Assembly (NCBI RefSeq): GCF_029960815.1
Contig: NZ_JASBRE010000015.1
Location: 1 to 64,000 of the forward strand
Source of the DNA: Pseudomonas sp. AL03
GTDB taxonomy: Bacteria > Pseudomonadota > Gammaproteobacteria > Pseudomonadales > Pseudomonadaceae
Reading direction: 5' to 3'
DNA length: 64,000 nt
Numbering within the stretch: the first letter of the stretch is position 1; every line of letters starts with the position of its first letter. The translations under genes and the position numbers were made by a program. The notes under the pieces were generated by a model that did no database searches, was not told the DNA's origin, and worked only from the letters and a program-made list of their open reading frames with translations. Of this stretch, positions 24,882-33,167 are shown piece by piece.

Positions 24882-27347
24882 TCAGAAATCATACTTCGCG
24901 GTGAGCTGCAGGTTGCGTGGCTCGCCGTAGAACGTGGTATCGAAGTTGCCAAGGCCCGTCAGGTATCGCTTGTCGAAGACGTTGTTGGCGTTGACGGTGA
25001 AGCTCAGGTGTTCGTCGAACTGATAACGGGTCATCAAATCCACGAGGGTGTAGCCGCCTTGCTTGATCTGGGTGTAGTCGCCCACGCTGGAGCTGTAGAT
25101 CTTGCCGTAGTAGGCACTCTGCCAGCTGACGCCGCCACCGACGGTGAACGGGTTCAGGACGCCCGGTAGACGGTAAGTCGTGAATGTACGCACGACGTGT
25201 TCCGGCCGGGTGGTGGACAGCGGGTATCCGAAGATACGTTGCTCGTCCTGGTCACGGGTACGGGCGTAGGTGTAGCCGGCGGACAGGTTCCAGCCTTCGG
25301 CCAGTTCGCCCGCCAGTTCCAGTTCCACGCCTTTGGTGGTAGCGCCGTCGATGGCTTTGTAAATGCCTTCGTTGGTGACCGGGTTGGTGCCGATCGATTC
25401 GGCGACGTTGTCCTGCTCAATGCGGAAGAAGGCCAGGCTGGCGTTCAGTTTGCCTTCGAAGTAGGCCGCTTTCAGACCGGTTTCGTAGGCGCTGCCTTCA
25501 ACCGGTGCCAGGGTCGAACCGTTGGCGTCCTTGTAGATTTGTGGCTGGTAGATAGTGGTGTAGCTGGCGTAGGCCGAGTACGTGTCGTTCAGGTCATAGA
25601 CCACGCCGGCGTACGGTGTGACGACGCCGTGTTCCTTGTAGCTGGCGTGAGTGTCGGAGAGGGTGCCACCCGGAGTGTAGGAGTAATCCTCGTTGTACTT
25701 GAAGGTGCTCAGACGGCTGCCGAGGATGAACGACAGGTCGTCGGTCGGACGCAGGCGCGTGGCCAGGTAAATACCGTTTTGGCTTTGGGTGCGTTCGTAT
25801 TTGCCGTTTTTCGGGAACTCCTGTTTCGGCAGATTGCCTTCCCAGTCATAGATGCTACCCGGCACCAGTTGGAAAGCGCTGGAGTCGTAAGTCGAGCCGG
25901 TCTGGCGCGAGTGCGATGCCATGACACCGGCAACCACTTCGTGTTCGCGACCGCCGAGGGTGAACGGGCCGGAGACGTTGACGTCAGCGGTGTTCTGCAC
26001 GCGATGGCCTTCCCAGCGACCCCAGTAAAGGAACATGCCTTCACCGGTGGCGCGGTCCGGGCTGCCGCCGCTGGCCGAGGCCAGTTGGGTATCGTGATCG
26101 GTGGTTTTCTGGTCCAGGCTGAGTTTGAGTTTCCAGTCATTGGCCAGCGCTTGTTCCAGCGATGCGAAGTAGGTGGTGCTGTCGAAATCACGACGGCTCC
26201 AGTCGGCGCCGGAGTTGAAACTGCGAGAGAAGTCGGTACGGCCGCCATCGGCGAAGTAGGTAGGGTTACCTGTCCAGGATGTACCGCGCGGGGTGGCGCT
26301 GGATTTGTCGATGCCGAAGGTCAGCAGGGTGTCGTCCGTGAGGTCGGCTTCGAGGACGCCATAAAACAGGTCTTTTTTCTGGCTGTAATGATCCAGGTAA
26401 GAGTTGGCGTCCTGATAAGTGCTCACGAAGCGACCGCGCACGTTGCCGGAATCGGTCAGCGAGCCGGAAATGTCGCCTTCTGCGCGGTATTTATCCCACG
26501 AGCCGGCGGTGGCGCTGACCGAGGCCTTGAATTCCTTGGTCGGCTTCTTGCGGATCAGGTTGACCGTGGCGGAAGGGTCGCCGGTGCCGGTCATCAGGCC
26601 GGTAGCACCTTTAATGACTTCGATGTGGTCCAGGCTGGCAGCGTCGTCGCTGTTGTTCGGGTTTTCACCGTAAACACCGTCGTAGAGGGTGTTGACGCCA
26701 TCGTACTGAAAGTTGGTGATGGCCTGGCCACGGGCGGAAAACTCGGTACGGTCGCTGTCGTACTTCTGCGACGTGATGCCGGGGGTGTTGCGCAATACGT
26801 CACCGACGCTTTTGGCGCCGCGATCGTCCATCTGCTGACGCGTCACCACGGTTACCGATTGCGGTGTTTCACGCAGGGTCAACGGCAGCTTGGTCGCGCT
26901 GGTGGTCGCGCCGGTGGTGTAAGAACCGGTGTCTTCGGTGGTCAGGCCCAGGGCCTGGCCGGAAATGGTGGTCGCGCCCAGTTGCAGGCTCGAGGAACCG
27001 CCGGACACCAGGGTGACGCTGTTGCCGTTGATCTGGAACGCGATGCCGGTGCCTTGCAGCAGGGCCTTCAGGGCGTCGGACGGTTCCAGCGAACCGGACA
27101 CCGCGCGGGACTTGATGCCTGCAACCTGGTCCGGGCTGTAGAGGATCTGCAGATTGGTCTGCATGCCCAGCTCGGTCAGCGCGTTGGAAAGCGATTGACC
27201 TGCAATGTTCACTTTCACAGGTGCAGCATTGGCCATCGAGCTCCCCAGCAAGGTGGCGGTCAGCAATACGCTAGTGAACAGGGTGCGATGCAAAGTCGGG
27301 CGCTGTACGGCCAGCGCGAGAGGTGTGCGGCGTGTTTGAGGTCGCAT
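24882..27347 (-). CDS. fpvA: Ferripyoverdine TonB-dependent receptor/transducer
   Basis: 821-residue outer-membrane receptor that imports ferripyoverdine and signals its presence. It has a signal peptide ending near ANA (residue about 41), then an N-terminal secretin/TonB short domain (VKVNIAGQSLSNALTELG to about residue 115) as in transducing receptors. A plug follows (LRETPQSVTVVTRQQM, RGAKSVGDVLRNTPGI) and then a 22-strand-type barrel ending in the C-terminal aromatic KYDF. The signalling domain normally contacts the anti-sigma FpvR, whose gene is not seen here; the partner sigma gene fpvI is at 39740. The position next to pvdE matches the PAO1 order. A Fur-like box lies in the promoter. 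Receptor sequence co-varies with pyoverdine type, so it should recognise the peptide made by the NRPSs in this window. Confidence 0.95.
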   Translation of the reverse strand: MRPQTRRTPLALAVQRPTLHRTLFTSVLLTATLLGSSMANAAPVKVNIAGQSLSNALTELGMQTNLQILYSPDQVAGIKSRAVSGSLEPSDALKALLQGTGIAFQINGNSVTLVSGGSSSLQLGATTISGQALGLTTEDTGSYTTGATTSATKLPLTLRETPQSVTVVTRQQMDDRGAKSVGDVLRNTPGITSQKYDSDRTEFSARGQAITNFQYDGVNTLYDGVYGENPNNSDDAASLDHIEVIKGATGLMTGTGDPSATVNLIRKKPTKEFKASVSATAGSWDKYRAEGDISGSLTDSGNVRGRFVSTYQDANSYLDHYSQKKDLFYGVLEADLTDDTLLTFGIDKSSATPRGTSWTGNPTYFADGGRTDFSRSFNSGADWSRRDFDSTTYFASLEQALANDWKLKLSLDQKTTDHDTQLASASGGSPDRATGEGMFLYWGRWEGHRVQNTADVNVSGPFTLGGREHEVVAGVMASHSRQTGSTYDSSAFQLVPGSIYDWEGNLPKQEFPKNGKYERTQSQNGIYLATRLRPTDDLSFILGSRLSTFKYNEDYSYTPGGTLSDTHASYKEHGVVTPYAGVVYDLNDTYSAYASYTTIYQPQIYKDANGSTLAPVEGSAYETGLKAAYFEGKLNASLAFFRIEQDNVAESIGTNPVTNEGIYKAIDGATTKGVELELAGELAEGWNLSAGYTYARTRDQDEQRIFGYPLSTTRPEHVVRTFTTYRLPGVLNPFTVGGGVSWQSAYYGKIYSSSVGDYTQIKQGGYTLVDLMTRYQFDEHLSFTVNANNVFDKRYLTGLGNFDTTFYGEPRNLQLTAKYDF

Positions 27348-27390
27348 TACTTACCTGAGCTCCAGAAAAAGAGTTGTGCAGAGTTTTTGT

Positions 27391-27408
27391 TAATAGGAAT
27401 GATTATTA
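27391..27408 (-). promoter_or_regulatory. Fur-like box upstream of fpvA
   Basis: TAATAGGAATGATTATTA resembles the AT-rich inverted hexamers of Fur operators and lies about 45-60 bases before the fpvA start. No clear TAAAT/N16/CGT PvdS box was found here, unlike the other pyoverdine units, in keeping with fpvA being a target of FpvI rather than PvdS. Confidence 0.45.
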
Positions 27409-27467
27409 GACGCAGCACGAACGAAAAACCGGAAAGAAACCGGAAAAATAAATGTCGAAAGGTGGTT

Positions 27468-27548
27468 GTAGGAGCCAGGCTTGCCGGCGAAGGCGTCCTC
27501 AAGATCGCTTTCGCCGGCAAGTCGGATCGCCGCACCGCTGGCTCCTAC
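27468..27548. repeat. REPIN-like nested palindrome between fpvA and pvdE
   Basis: Outer arms GTAGGAGCCAG (27468-27478) and CTGGCTCCTAC (27538-27548) are perfect complements. Inner arms TTGCCGGCGAAGGCG and CGCTTTCGCCGGCAA pair with one mismatch. The arrangement of two inverted REP sequences is typical of Pseudomonas REPINs. It is unrelated in sequence to the four 111-base repeats. Confidence 0.85.
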
Positions 27549-27561
27549 GGGGGCCGGGTTG

Positions 27562-29211
27562 TCAGGCGGGGGCCAACTCGGTGACGACCCGTCCGCTTTC
27601 CATGCGCACCAGTTGGTCCGCCACGTCGAAATAACGGTCATCGTGGGAGATCACGATGATGGTCTTGCCCAGACGTTTGAGGTCCGGCAGCAACTCGGTG
27701 TAGAAAATCCGGCGGAAGGTCGGGTCCTGATCGGCCGCCCATTCATCGAACACCAGCACCGGACGTTCCTCCAGCCAGGCATTGACCAGGGCCAGGCGTT
27801 TGCGCTGGCCGGTGGAGAGGTCGGTGGTGGTGAAGTTGCCGTCCTTGACGCTGACCTTGTGCGCGATCTCCAGCCGTTGCAGGTATTGGTTCGCATCTTC
27901 GGGGATGTGCTGATCGCCCTGGACCACATCATCGAACAGGTAATAGTCGGCAAAGATGGTGGTGAACAACTGGCGATAGTCATCGCGGTTCTGCGCGTCG
28001 ATCGCTTCGCCGTTGACGCGGATTTCGCCCTGTTGCGGTGTGTACAGGCCCAGCAGCAGCTTGATCAGCGTGGTCTTGCCGCAGCCGTTCTCGCCGACAA
28101 TAAAGGTGATGTCGCCTTGCTTGATCGTCAGGTTCACCGGCCCGAGCTGGAATGGCGCAGCACCTTCGGCAGCCGGGAAGCTGAAACGCACATCGGCCAG
28201 TTTCAGTTCGTGTACCGCTTGTTTGACGTTGCCTTTATCACTCAGCAGCAGGTGAGGTTCCGGGGTGGAAAACTGCTCCGAGAGTTCGGCGATGCGGCGG
28301 AAGGCGATCTGCGCGCGGCTGACGATTGGCAAGGTGCTGATCAAATGCTCCAGCGGACCTTTCATGTACAGCAGCACCAGCACGAAGCCGCTCATCACGG
28401 TTTTGTCGGCACTCGGCCAAAAGGTTTGCAGGGCCAGGGCCAGGCCGATCACCACAAAGAACAGCATCGAGCCGAACGTCTTGGCAATGACGAAGGTGTT
28501 GATCGAGCGCACCTGAGTGTTGCAGATGAACTCGGCCGTTGCCTTTATGCCCGAGACGAACATGCGCTGGCGGCGTGGACGATGAATGCGCAGTTCCTTG
28601 GCACCTTCGGCAATCGCGTTGTAGTGCTTTTGCAGTTCATCTTCGGCCTCACGGGCAGCCATGAAACCCTGCACTCCTTTGCTCTGAGCGTAAGCCTGAA
28701 TAGCGGTGCCGATCAGGATCGCGGCGACCATGATCAGGAACATCGGCCACGACAGAATGGCCAGGTAGCCCATGCAGCCCAGGGTCACGGTGACGGAAAT
28801 GGCCAGCGGCGCAAAGGCGAAAGCGAAGTCGCTGATGGTGTCGACGTCGTGGGTCAGCACCGGAATCAACCGGTGGCTGCGATAGCGCTCGATGTGTTCG
28901 ATCGGTGCCGAGAGAACCTTTTCACCCAACTGTTTACGCAGTTTGGCGATGATGTGCTGGCCCACATAGTTGGTGCCGATGTCCGAACAAATCGAACTGG
29001 CCAGTGCCAGCAAGCACAGGCCGGCGAACAGGGCGACCACGCCTTGGGTCAGGCCGGTGTCCGAATGCAGGGCGTTGTTGATGGTCGCCAGCAATACCGT
29101 GACGCTCAGGCCGCCGACCATGCCCAGGAAAATGGACGCGGCGACGATGAGCCGAAAGGGTTTCAACAGGGCGAACAATTCGCCGATGGCGCCACGGGTA
29201 GGCTGGGTCAT
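27562..29211 (-). CDS. pvdE: Pyoverdine precursor ABC exporter PvdE
   Basis: 549-residue fused membrane/ATPase half-transporter of the cyclic-peptide exporter type. It moves acylated ferribactin from cytoplasm to periplasm. The N-terminal 320 residues hold about six hydrophobic segments. The ATPase domain has Walker A GENGCGKTT near residue 372, the signature STGQRKRLAL (a variant of LSGGQ), Walker B VLVFDEW and the switch histidine in VISHDD. It has its own PvdS box upstream at 29254-29277, so it is transcribed separately from pvdMNO although it lies directly downstream. In PAO1 pvdF lies between pvdE and pvdO; here nothing does. Confidence 0.95.
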   Translation of the reverse strand: MTQPTRGAIGELFALLKPFRLIVAASIFLGMVGGLSVTVLLATINNALHSDTGLTQGVVALFAGLCLLALASSICSDIGTNYVGQHIIAKLRKQLGEKVLSAPIEHIERYRSHRLIPVLTHDVDTISDFAFAFAPLAISVTVTLGCMGYLAILSWPMFLIMVAAILIGTAIQAYAQSKGVQGFMAAREAEDELQKHYNAIAEGAKELRIHRPRRQRMFVSGIKATAEFICNTQVRSINTFVIAKTFGSMLFFVVIGLALALQTFWPSADKTVMSGFVLVLLYMKGPLEHLISTLPIVSRAQIAFRRIAELSEQFSTPEPHLLLSDKGNVKQAVHELKLADVRFSFPAAEGAAPFQLGPVNLTIKQGDITFIVGENGCGKTTLIKLLLGLYTPQQGEIRVNGEAIDAQNRDDYRQLFTTIFADYYLFDDVVQGDQHIPEDANQYLQRLEIAHKVSVKDGNFTTTDLSTGQRKRLALVNAWLEERPVLVFDEWAADQDPTFRRIFYTELLPDLKRLGKTIIVISHDDRYFDVADQLVRMESGRVVTELAPA

Positions 29212-29253
29212 GGAAGACAGTTCCTTGGGTCGTAAAGGCAGATACCCAGTAGA

Positions 29254-29277
29254 ACGTCTGGTGGAAGGCTTAATTTA
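29254..29277 (-). promoter_or_regulatory. PvdS box upstream of pvdE
   Basis: On the minus strand TAAAT (29277-29273), 16 bases, CGT (29256-29254). This is an exact consensus at the standard spacing, about 43 bases before the pvdE ATG. A GC-rich hairpin at 29279-29303 between the pvdO stop and this box may partly insulate the two units. Confidence 0.85.
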
Positions 29278-29317
29278 GCCGGCCGCCGACTGGCGGCGAC
29301 CGGTTGGGGACGACGGC

Positions 29318-30181
29318 TTAAAGGTCACGCACGATACGGAATCCCATCCAGTCGCCGCGCTCTTGCGGGTACTGGCTGTTGCGGTTGCCGGAGCGCGAGA
29401 ACACCGGCGCTTCACCCCAGTCGTTGCCGCGAATCCGCACGGCTTCGCACGTGGGCTCGACCCAGGCGCTGCCATCGGTGGGGGCTGCGACGTAATCAGG
29501 GTGTTCGCAGTCTTCGACCCATTCGTAGACGTTGCCGTGCATGTCGTACAGGCCGAAGGCGTTCGGCGGGTAGCTGCCCACTGGCGAGCTGTAGCTGTAA
29601 CCGTCCGCCGGGCCATACGTATTGGCGTGCTTGGCGATGCTGTATTCCTTGCCTTCATCGAACGGGAAGGGGAACGGCCCTTTGCTGCCGCCACGCGCGG
29701 CATATTCGCGTTGGGCTTCGCTGACCATGTGGTACGTCTGCCCGGTATTTTTCGACAGCCAGGTGACATAGTTTTTGACGTCGTCGAAGTTCATGCACAC
29801 CGCGGGCTGACGCGGGTTCTGCGGATAACGCGGCTTGCTGGCGACGCACTCGCGACCTGGCCGGGTGTCGCCATTGGCGATGGTCACGCCACTCTCGCGT
29901 ACGTAGCTGTCCCATTCGCCGGCGGTGACCTGGAAGCGGCTCATGGCGAACGGTTTGGCAAAGGTTACCTCGTGCGTCGGACTTTCATCAGGCTCGCGCC
30001 CGACTTCGTCGTCCGGCGTACCCATGGTGAAGGTGCCAGCCGGCAGCACGACCATTTCCGGGCAGTCCCGGCAGTCCTTGAACACTTTGCCTGGTTGCGC
30101 CGGTGCGGCGGCCTGGGCGGCGGTCGGCAGCAGTCCTGCGAGGAGGGCAGTCAGCGTCAGAGTCAGCAGATCACGGTTCAT
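29318..30181 (-). CDS. pvdO: Pyoverdine maturation protein PvdO (FGE-sulfatase fold)
   Basis: 287-residue periplasmic protein of the formylglycine-generating-enzyme fold. It is known in the pyoverdine pathway to be needed for the last oxidation of the chromophore. The signal peptide is MNRDLLTLTLTALLAGLLPTAAQA. The mature part begins with a CRDCPEMVVLPAG segment and shows family landmarks: GTPDDEVGREPDESP, FAMSRFQVTAGEWD, NAFGLYDMHGNVYEWVEDC and a C-terminal GFRIVRDL. It is the last gene of pvdMNO, 22 bases after pvdN. The start is the first ATG with a GAGATG site upstream. Confidence 0.93.
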   Translation of the reverse strand: MNRDLLTLTLTALLAGLLPTAAQAAAPAQPGKVFKDCRDCPEMVVLPAGTFTMGTPDDEVGREPDESPTHEVTFAKPFAMSRFQVTAGEWDSYVRESGVTIANGDTRPGRECVASKPRYPQNPRQPAVCMNFDDVKNYVTWLSKNTGQTYHMVSEAQREYAARGGSKGPFPFPFDEGKEYSIAKHANTYGPADGYSYSSPVGSYPPNAFGLYDMHGNVYEWVEDCEHPDYVAAPTDGSAWVEPTCEAVRIRGNDWGEAPVFSRSGNRNSQYPQERGDWMGFRIVRDL

Positions 30182-30203
30182 GAATCATCTCGATTAAAGG
30201 AAA

Positions 30204-31484
30204 TCACAGGCTCTTGCTCAACACGGCCATGAAGCGGTCGATATCGTTTTCGGTGTTGAGCAGGCCGGGGGCGATGCGGATCACCGGGCCGACGTCGCGG
30301 TCCACCGAGTCGCAGACCACGCGGTTTTCCATCAGCTGGACGGCGACTTTTTCGCAGTCCCGGTCCTTGATCCGGAAGAAGGTAAAACCGGCCGACAGGT
30401 CTGGACTTTTTGGCGTCACTGTTTCGATCTGCGGGTGCTCCAGCAGACGGTTTTTTGCGTAGGTATTGAGCGCGTGGATGCGCGCCTGGACCTCGGCCTT
30501 GCCCAGCTCCAGGTGCAGCTTGAAGGCTTCGTTCAGGGCCCAGCGATGCTCAAAGCTGTGATAGCCGCCGGGGGTCATGAGGGTCGAGAAGGTGGTGGCT
30601 TCGGAGAACGTCGGGATGGTCGGCGTCACGTCCTTGAGTTCGGCCGAACGCGCGCAGATGATCCCGGTACCGCGCGGGCCGAACATCCATTTGTGGGTGC
30701 CGGCAATGAAGAAATCGCAGTGCATGTCGGGGAAGTCGAGGTCCTCGACGCCGAAGCCATGGACGCCGTCCACTACATACAGGATGCGGTCCTTGTCCTC
30801 GCGGTTGCGATTATGTTCGTCCACCAGTTTGCCGATCTCGCCAATCGGCAGTTTCACACCGCTGCCCGATTGCACCCACGTCATGCCGAGCACTCGGGTT
30901 TCAGGGCGAATGCCTTTGGCGATCGAACCCAGCACTTCATCCACTGAAAGGGTGTGACTGTTCTCGAACAACTTGAGCTTGCGAACCTTGACGCCGTCCT
31001 TTTGCTGGCGGTACGCCAAGGCGTAGTTGGTGGCGTAATGTTCGTGTTCGCTGGTGAGGATTTCCTGGTCGGGGCGCACATGAATGCCGCCATAAATCAG
31101 CGACAGGCCTTCGGTGGTGCTGCCGGTGAGGGCGATTTGCTCGGGCTTGGCCTTGAGGTAGCGACCGGCCCAGACGCGCACTGCTTGCTCGCGCTTTTCG
31201 GTTTCCCCCAGGTCCCAGTCCATGGCCCGACCGGGATTACGGTCGAGGTTGGCGCGGTGCATGTCGATGGCTTCACGCACCGGTCTTGGGTGTGAGGTCA
31301 CCAGAAAATTGGCGAAGTGCAGGTAGTCCGGGTCCTGATTGAACATCTGGCGCAGTTGCGCCCATTTATCCTTCGGCAGCGACGCCGGATTGGCGGCCAG
31401 CGCCGGCAGGTTCACGGCTGCGCCCAAGGGCAGGCCGGCCGCGAGAATACCGGCCTGCTTGAGGAATGAACGACGGTTGGTCAT
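30204..31484 (-). CDS. pvdN: Periplasmic PLP-dependent pyoverdine-modifying enzyme PvdN
   Basis: 426-residue aminotransferase-fold (class V-like) enzyme exported folded by Tat. In characterised strains it acts on the glutamate side chain of the chromophore to give the succinamide form. The Tat signal MTNRRSFLKQAGILAAG is preserved; I therefore place the start at ATG 31484 rather than at a TTG 21 bases upstream. The probable PLP lysine is in FIAGTHKWMFGPRG, preceded by a VVDGVHGFGV segment that supplies the PLP aspartate. It lies 30 bases after pvdM and 22 before pvdO. Confidence 0.93.
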   Translation of the reverse strand: MTNRRSFLKQAGILAAGLPLGAAVNLPALAANPASLPKDKWAQLRQMFNQDPDYLHFANFLVTSHPRPVREAIDMHRANLDRNPGRAMDWDLGETEKREQAVRVWAGRYLKAKPEQIALTGSTTEGLSLIYGGIHVRPDQEILTSEHEHYATNYALAYRQQKDGVKVRKLKLFENSHTLSVDEVLGSIAKGIRPETRVLGMTWVQSGSGVKLPIGEIGKLVDEHNRNREDKDRILYVVDGVHGFGVEDLDFPDMHCDFFIAGTHKWMFGPRGTGIICARSAELKDVTPTIPTFSEATTFSTLMTPGGYHSFEHRWALNEAFKLHLELGKAEVQARIHALNTYAKNRLLEHPQIETVTPKSPDLSAGFTFFRIKDRDCEKVAVQLMENRVVCDSVDRDVGPVIRIAPGLLNTENDIDRFMAVLSKSL

Positions 31485-31514
31485 GAGCTCGATTCGCTTT
31501 TGCAAAAGAGGGGA

Positions 31515-32864
31515 TCAGTTCTTGGCGACAGGCCTGGAAGACTTCTGCACCTGGTCCCAGACCCGCAGGAAATTGCCGCCCCAGAGCTTGGCAATATCGG
31601 CTTCGCCGTAGCCGCGACTGATTAGCTCGGCCGTTACGTTGTGGGCCTCGCTGACGTCTTTCCAGCCGTCCAGGCCGCCGCCATCGTTGAAGTCGGAACT
31701 GATGCCGACGTGGTCGATGCCGATTTTCTTCACCGCGTAGTCGATCGCGTCGCCGTAGTCCTTGAGCGTGGCCTTGGGCTCCTCGTCGACGATGGCGTAG
31801 AGCTGGCTAGCGTATTCGCCGAAGCGTTGTTCGGACCAGACGGTGATCACCGGATCTCCCGGCATCAGCGCCATCTCCAGGCCTTGCAACGGTTGCAGGT
31901 CGAAGCGTGCGCGCAGGGCGTTGAGTTTGTCTTGGGTGGCCTGGCTGAGTGGGCGGATGTAGGTCGGGAAACCGACAATCTGCACCACGCCGCCGCTGTT
32001 CTTGATCAGCTGCATTTCCTGGTCGCTGAGGTTGCGCGGGATGTCCACCAGCCCGCGTGGCGCCGAGTGGGAAGCGACCATGGGTGCACGGCTCAGCTGG
32101 GCGACTTGCTCCAGTGCCTTGGTCGACATCTGCGAAACATCGATGATCACGCCGAGGTCGTTGAGGCGGTGCACGGCTTGTTTGCCAATCTCCGAGAGGC
32201 CGCCGAGGGCGTCCCGCGAGTCATTGAAAAACGGCAACGGCCGGGACGAATCTGCCCAGGCGTTGTTGCCCACGTAACTGAAGCCGAACATGCGCATGCC
32301 CCGGGCCGCCCATTTGTCCAGGGCATTCAGGTCGTTGCCCAGCGGATAGGCGTTGAGCATGCTCATGAAAATCGCGAACTTGCCTTCGCCGTGCAGGCGG
32401 CGGAAATCGTCGGGGGTGTAGGCGATGGCGACCTGATTGGGGAAGTCACGAACCAGGGTGCTGATGATTTTGTAGCGGGTTTCCTGCTCGAACCGTGCTT
32501 CGTCGACGAAGCCGGCGGTTGGGCGGTGCGGGGCGTTTTCGCCGTTCCAGATTTCCGGCCAGCCGAAGATTGTCAGGGCCGCACCGGACAGGCGTCCGCG
32601 TGCGGACTTGACCAGGTCGAACTGCCCGGTGCCGTCCTTGTCCGCTTCATTGCCGGCGGTGCCGAAGTCCAGCGGGACGGTGACGTGGCTGTCGAAGGAA
32701 AGGATCCGCTCGTGCAACTCATCGGCCTGTTTCATTACCTTGACCGAGTAACCGGGATTGTCCTTGAACCCGTAATCCCAGGCCGCAAAGCCTGCACCGG
32801 CGCTGATCGTCAGGGCCAGCGGCAGGCCGATGTAAAGCGCCTTTTTCGAACGTGGTTTTGTCAT
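31515..32864 (-). CDS. pvdM: PvdM, degenerate membrane-dipeptidase homologue of pyoverdine maturation
   Basis: 449-residue M19 dipeptidase-fold protein with one N-terminal anchor (ALYIGLPLALTISAGAGF), so a periplasmic membrane-tethered enzyme. PvdM is required for ferribactin oxidation in characterised strains. The start is ATG 32864; upstream in-frame sequence runs into a repeat and is not coding. Zinc-ligand motifs of M19 enzymes look eroded: the HxD motif reads DSHVT, the glutamate motif EGG reads SML and the DxSH motif reads DVSQ, while ASHS and SSDF remain. A classical binuclear dipeptidase activity is therefore unlikely; this may be general for PvdM. First gene of pvdMNO, preceded by a PvdS box at 32927-32950. 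Confidence 0.92.
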   Translation of the reverse strand: MTKPRSKKALYIGLPLALTISAGAGFAAWDYGFKDNPGYSVKVMKQADELHERILSFDSHVTVPLDFGTAGNEADKDGTGQFDLVKSARGRLSGAALTIFGWPEIWNGENAPHRPTAGFVDEARFEQETRYKIISTLVRDFPNQVAIAYTPDDFRRLHGEGKFAIFMSMLNAYPLGNDLNALDKWAARGMRMFGFSYVGNNAWADSSRPLPFFNDSRDALGGLSEIGKQAVHRLNDLGVIIDVSQMSTKALEQVAQLSRAPMVASHSAPRGLVDIPRNLSDQEMQLIKNSGGVVQIVGFPTYIRPLSQATQDKLNALRARFDLQPLQGLEMALMPGDPVITVWSEQRFGEYASQLYAIVDEEPKATLKDYGDAIDYAVKKIGIDHVGISSDFNDGGGLDGWKDVSEAHNVTAELISRGYGEADIAKLWGGNFLRVWDQVQKSSRPVAKN

Positions 32865-32926
32865 TGCCGTCTCAGTCAGGTTCGCCGTTGGGGGGCAGGC
32901 GCAGAGGCCTTTGCCATCTGGGAAGA

Positions 32927-32950
32927 ACGAGTGACCGACGAGAGAATTTA
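32927..32950 (-). promoter_or_regulatory. PvdS box upstream of pvdMNO
   Basis: Minus-strand TAAAT (32950-32946), 16 bases, CGT (32929-32927), about 62 bases before the pvdM start. A palindromic repeat follows at 32974, separating it from the divergent pvdP promoter. Confidence 0.85.
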
Positions 32951-32973
32951 GGTGTTTGTGCTGACACCATGGT

Positions 32974-33084
32974 GATCGTTCCCACGCTCCGCGTGGGAAT
33001 GCCTCAACGGACGCTCCGCGTTCGGCTCTTGAAGGGACGCGGAGCGTCCCAGGCTGCATTCCCACGCAGAGCGTGGGAACGATC
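32974..33084. repeat. Palindromic intergenic repeat, copy 2
   Basis: Same 111-base GATCGTTCCC...GGGAACGATC element as at 24705. Here it lies between two divergent PvdS promoters (pvdM and pvdP), with the pvdP box only 15 bases away, so it may insulate supercoiling or simply be tolerated. Confidence 0.92.
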
Positions 33085-33098
33085 TTTCGGGGGCATCA

Positions 33099-33122
33099 TA
33101 AATTTTCGGTGGCAACAAACGT
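33099..33122 (+). promoter_or_regulatory. PvdS box upstream of pvdP
   Basis: TAAAT (33099-33103), 16 bases, CGT (33120-33122), 46 bases before the chosen pvdP start. Confidence 0.85.
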
Positions 33123-33167
33123 TCTAGCTTGGATAAAGCCTGCTTCATGGCTGACACAGGTAGGGCA

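Noticed and set aside
25197..27584. 795-codon plus-strand frame across fpvA
   Set aside because: Antisense to the receptor gene, which has signal peptide, plug and barrel features; the plus-strand translation shows no family.
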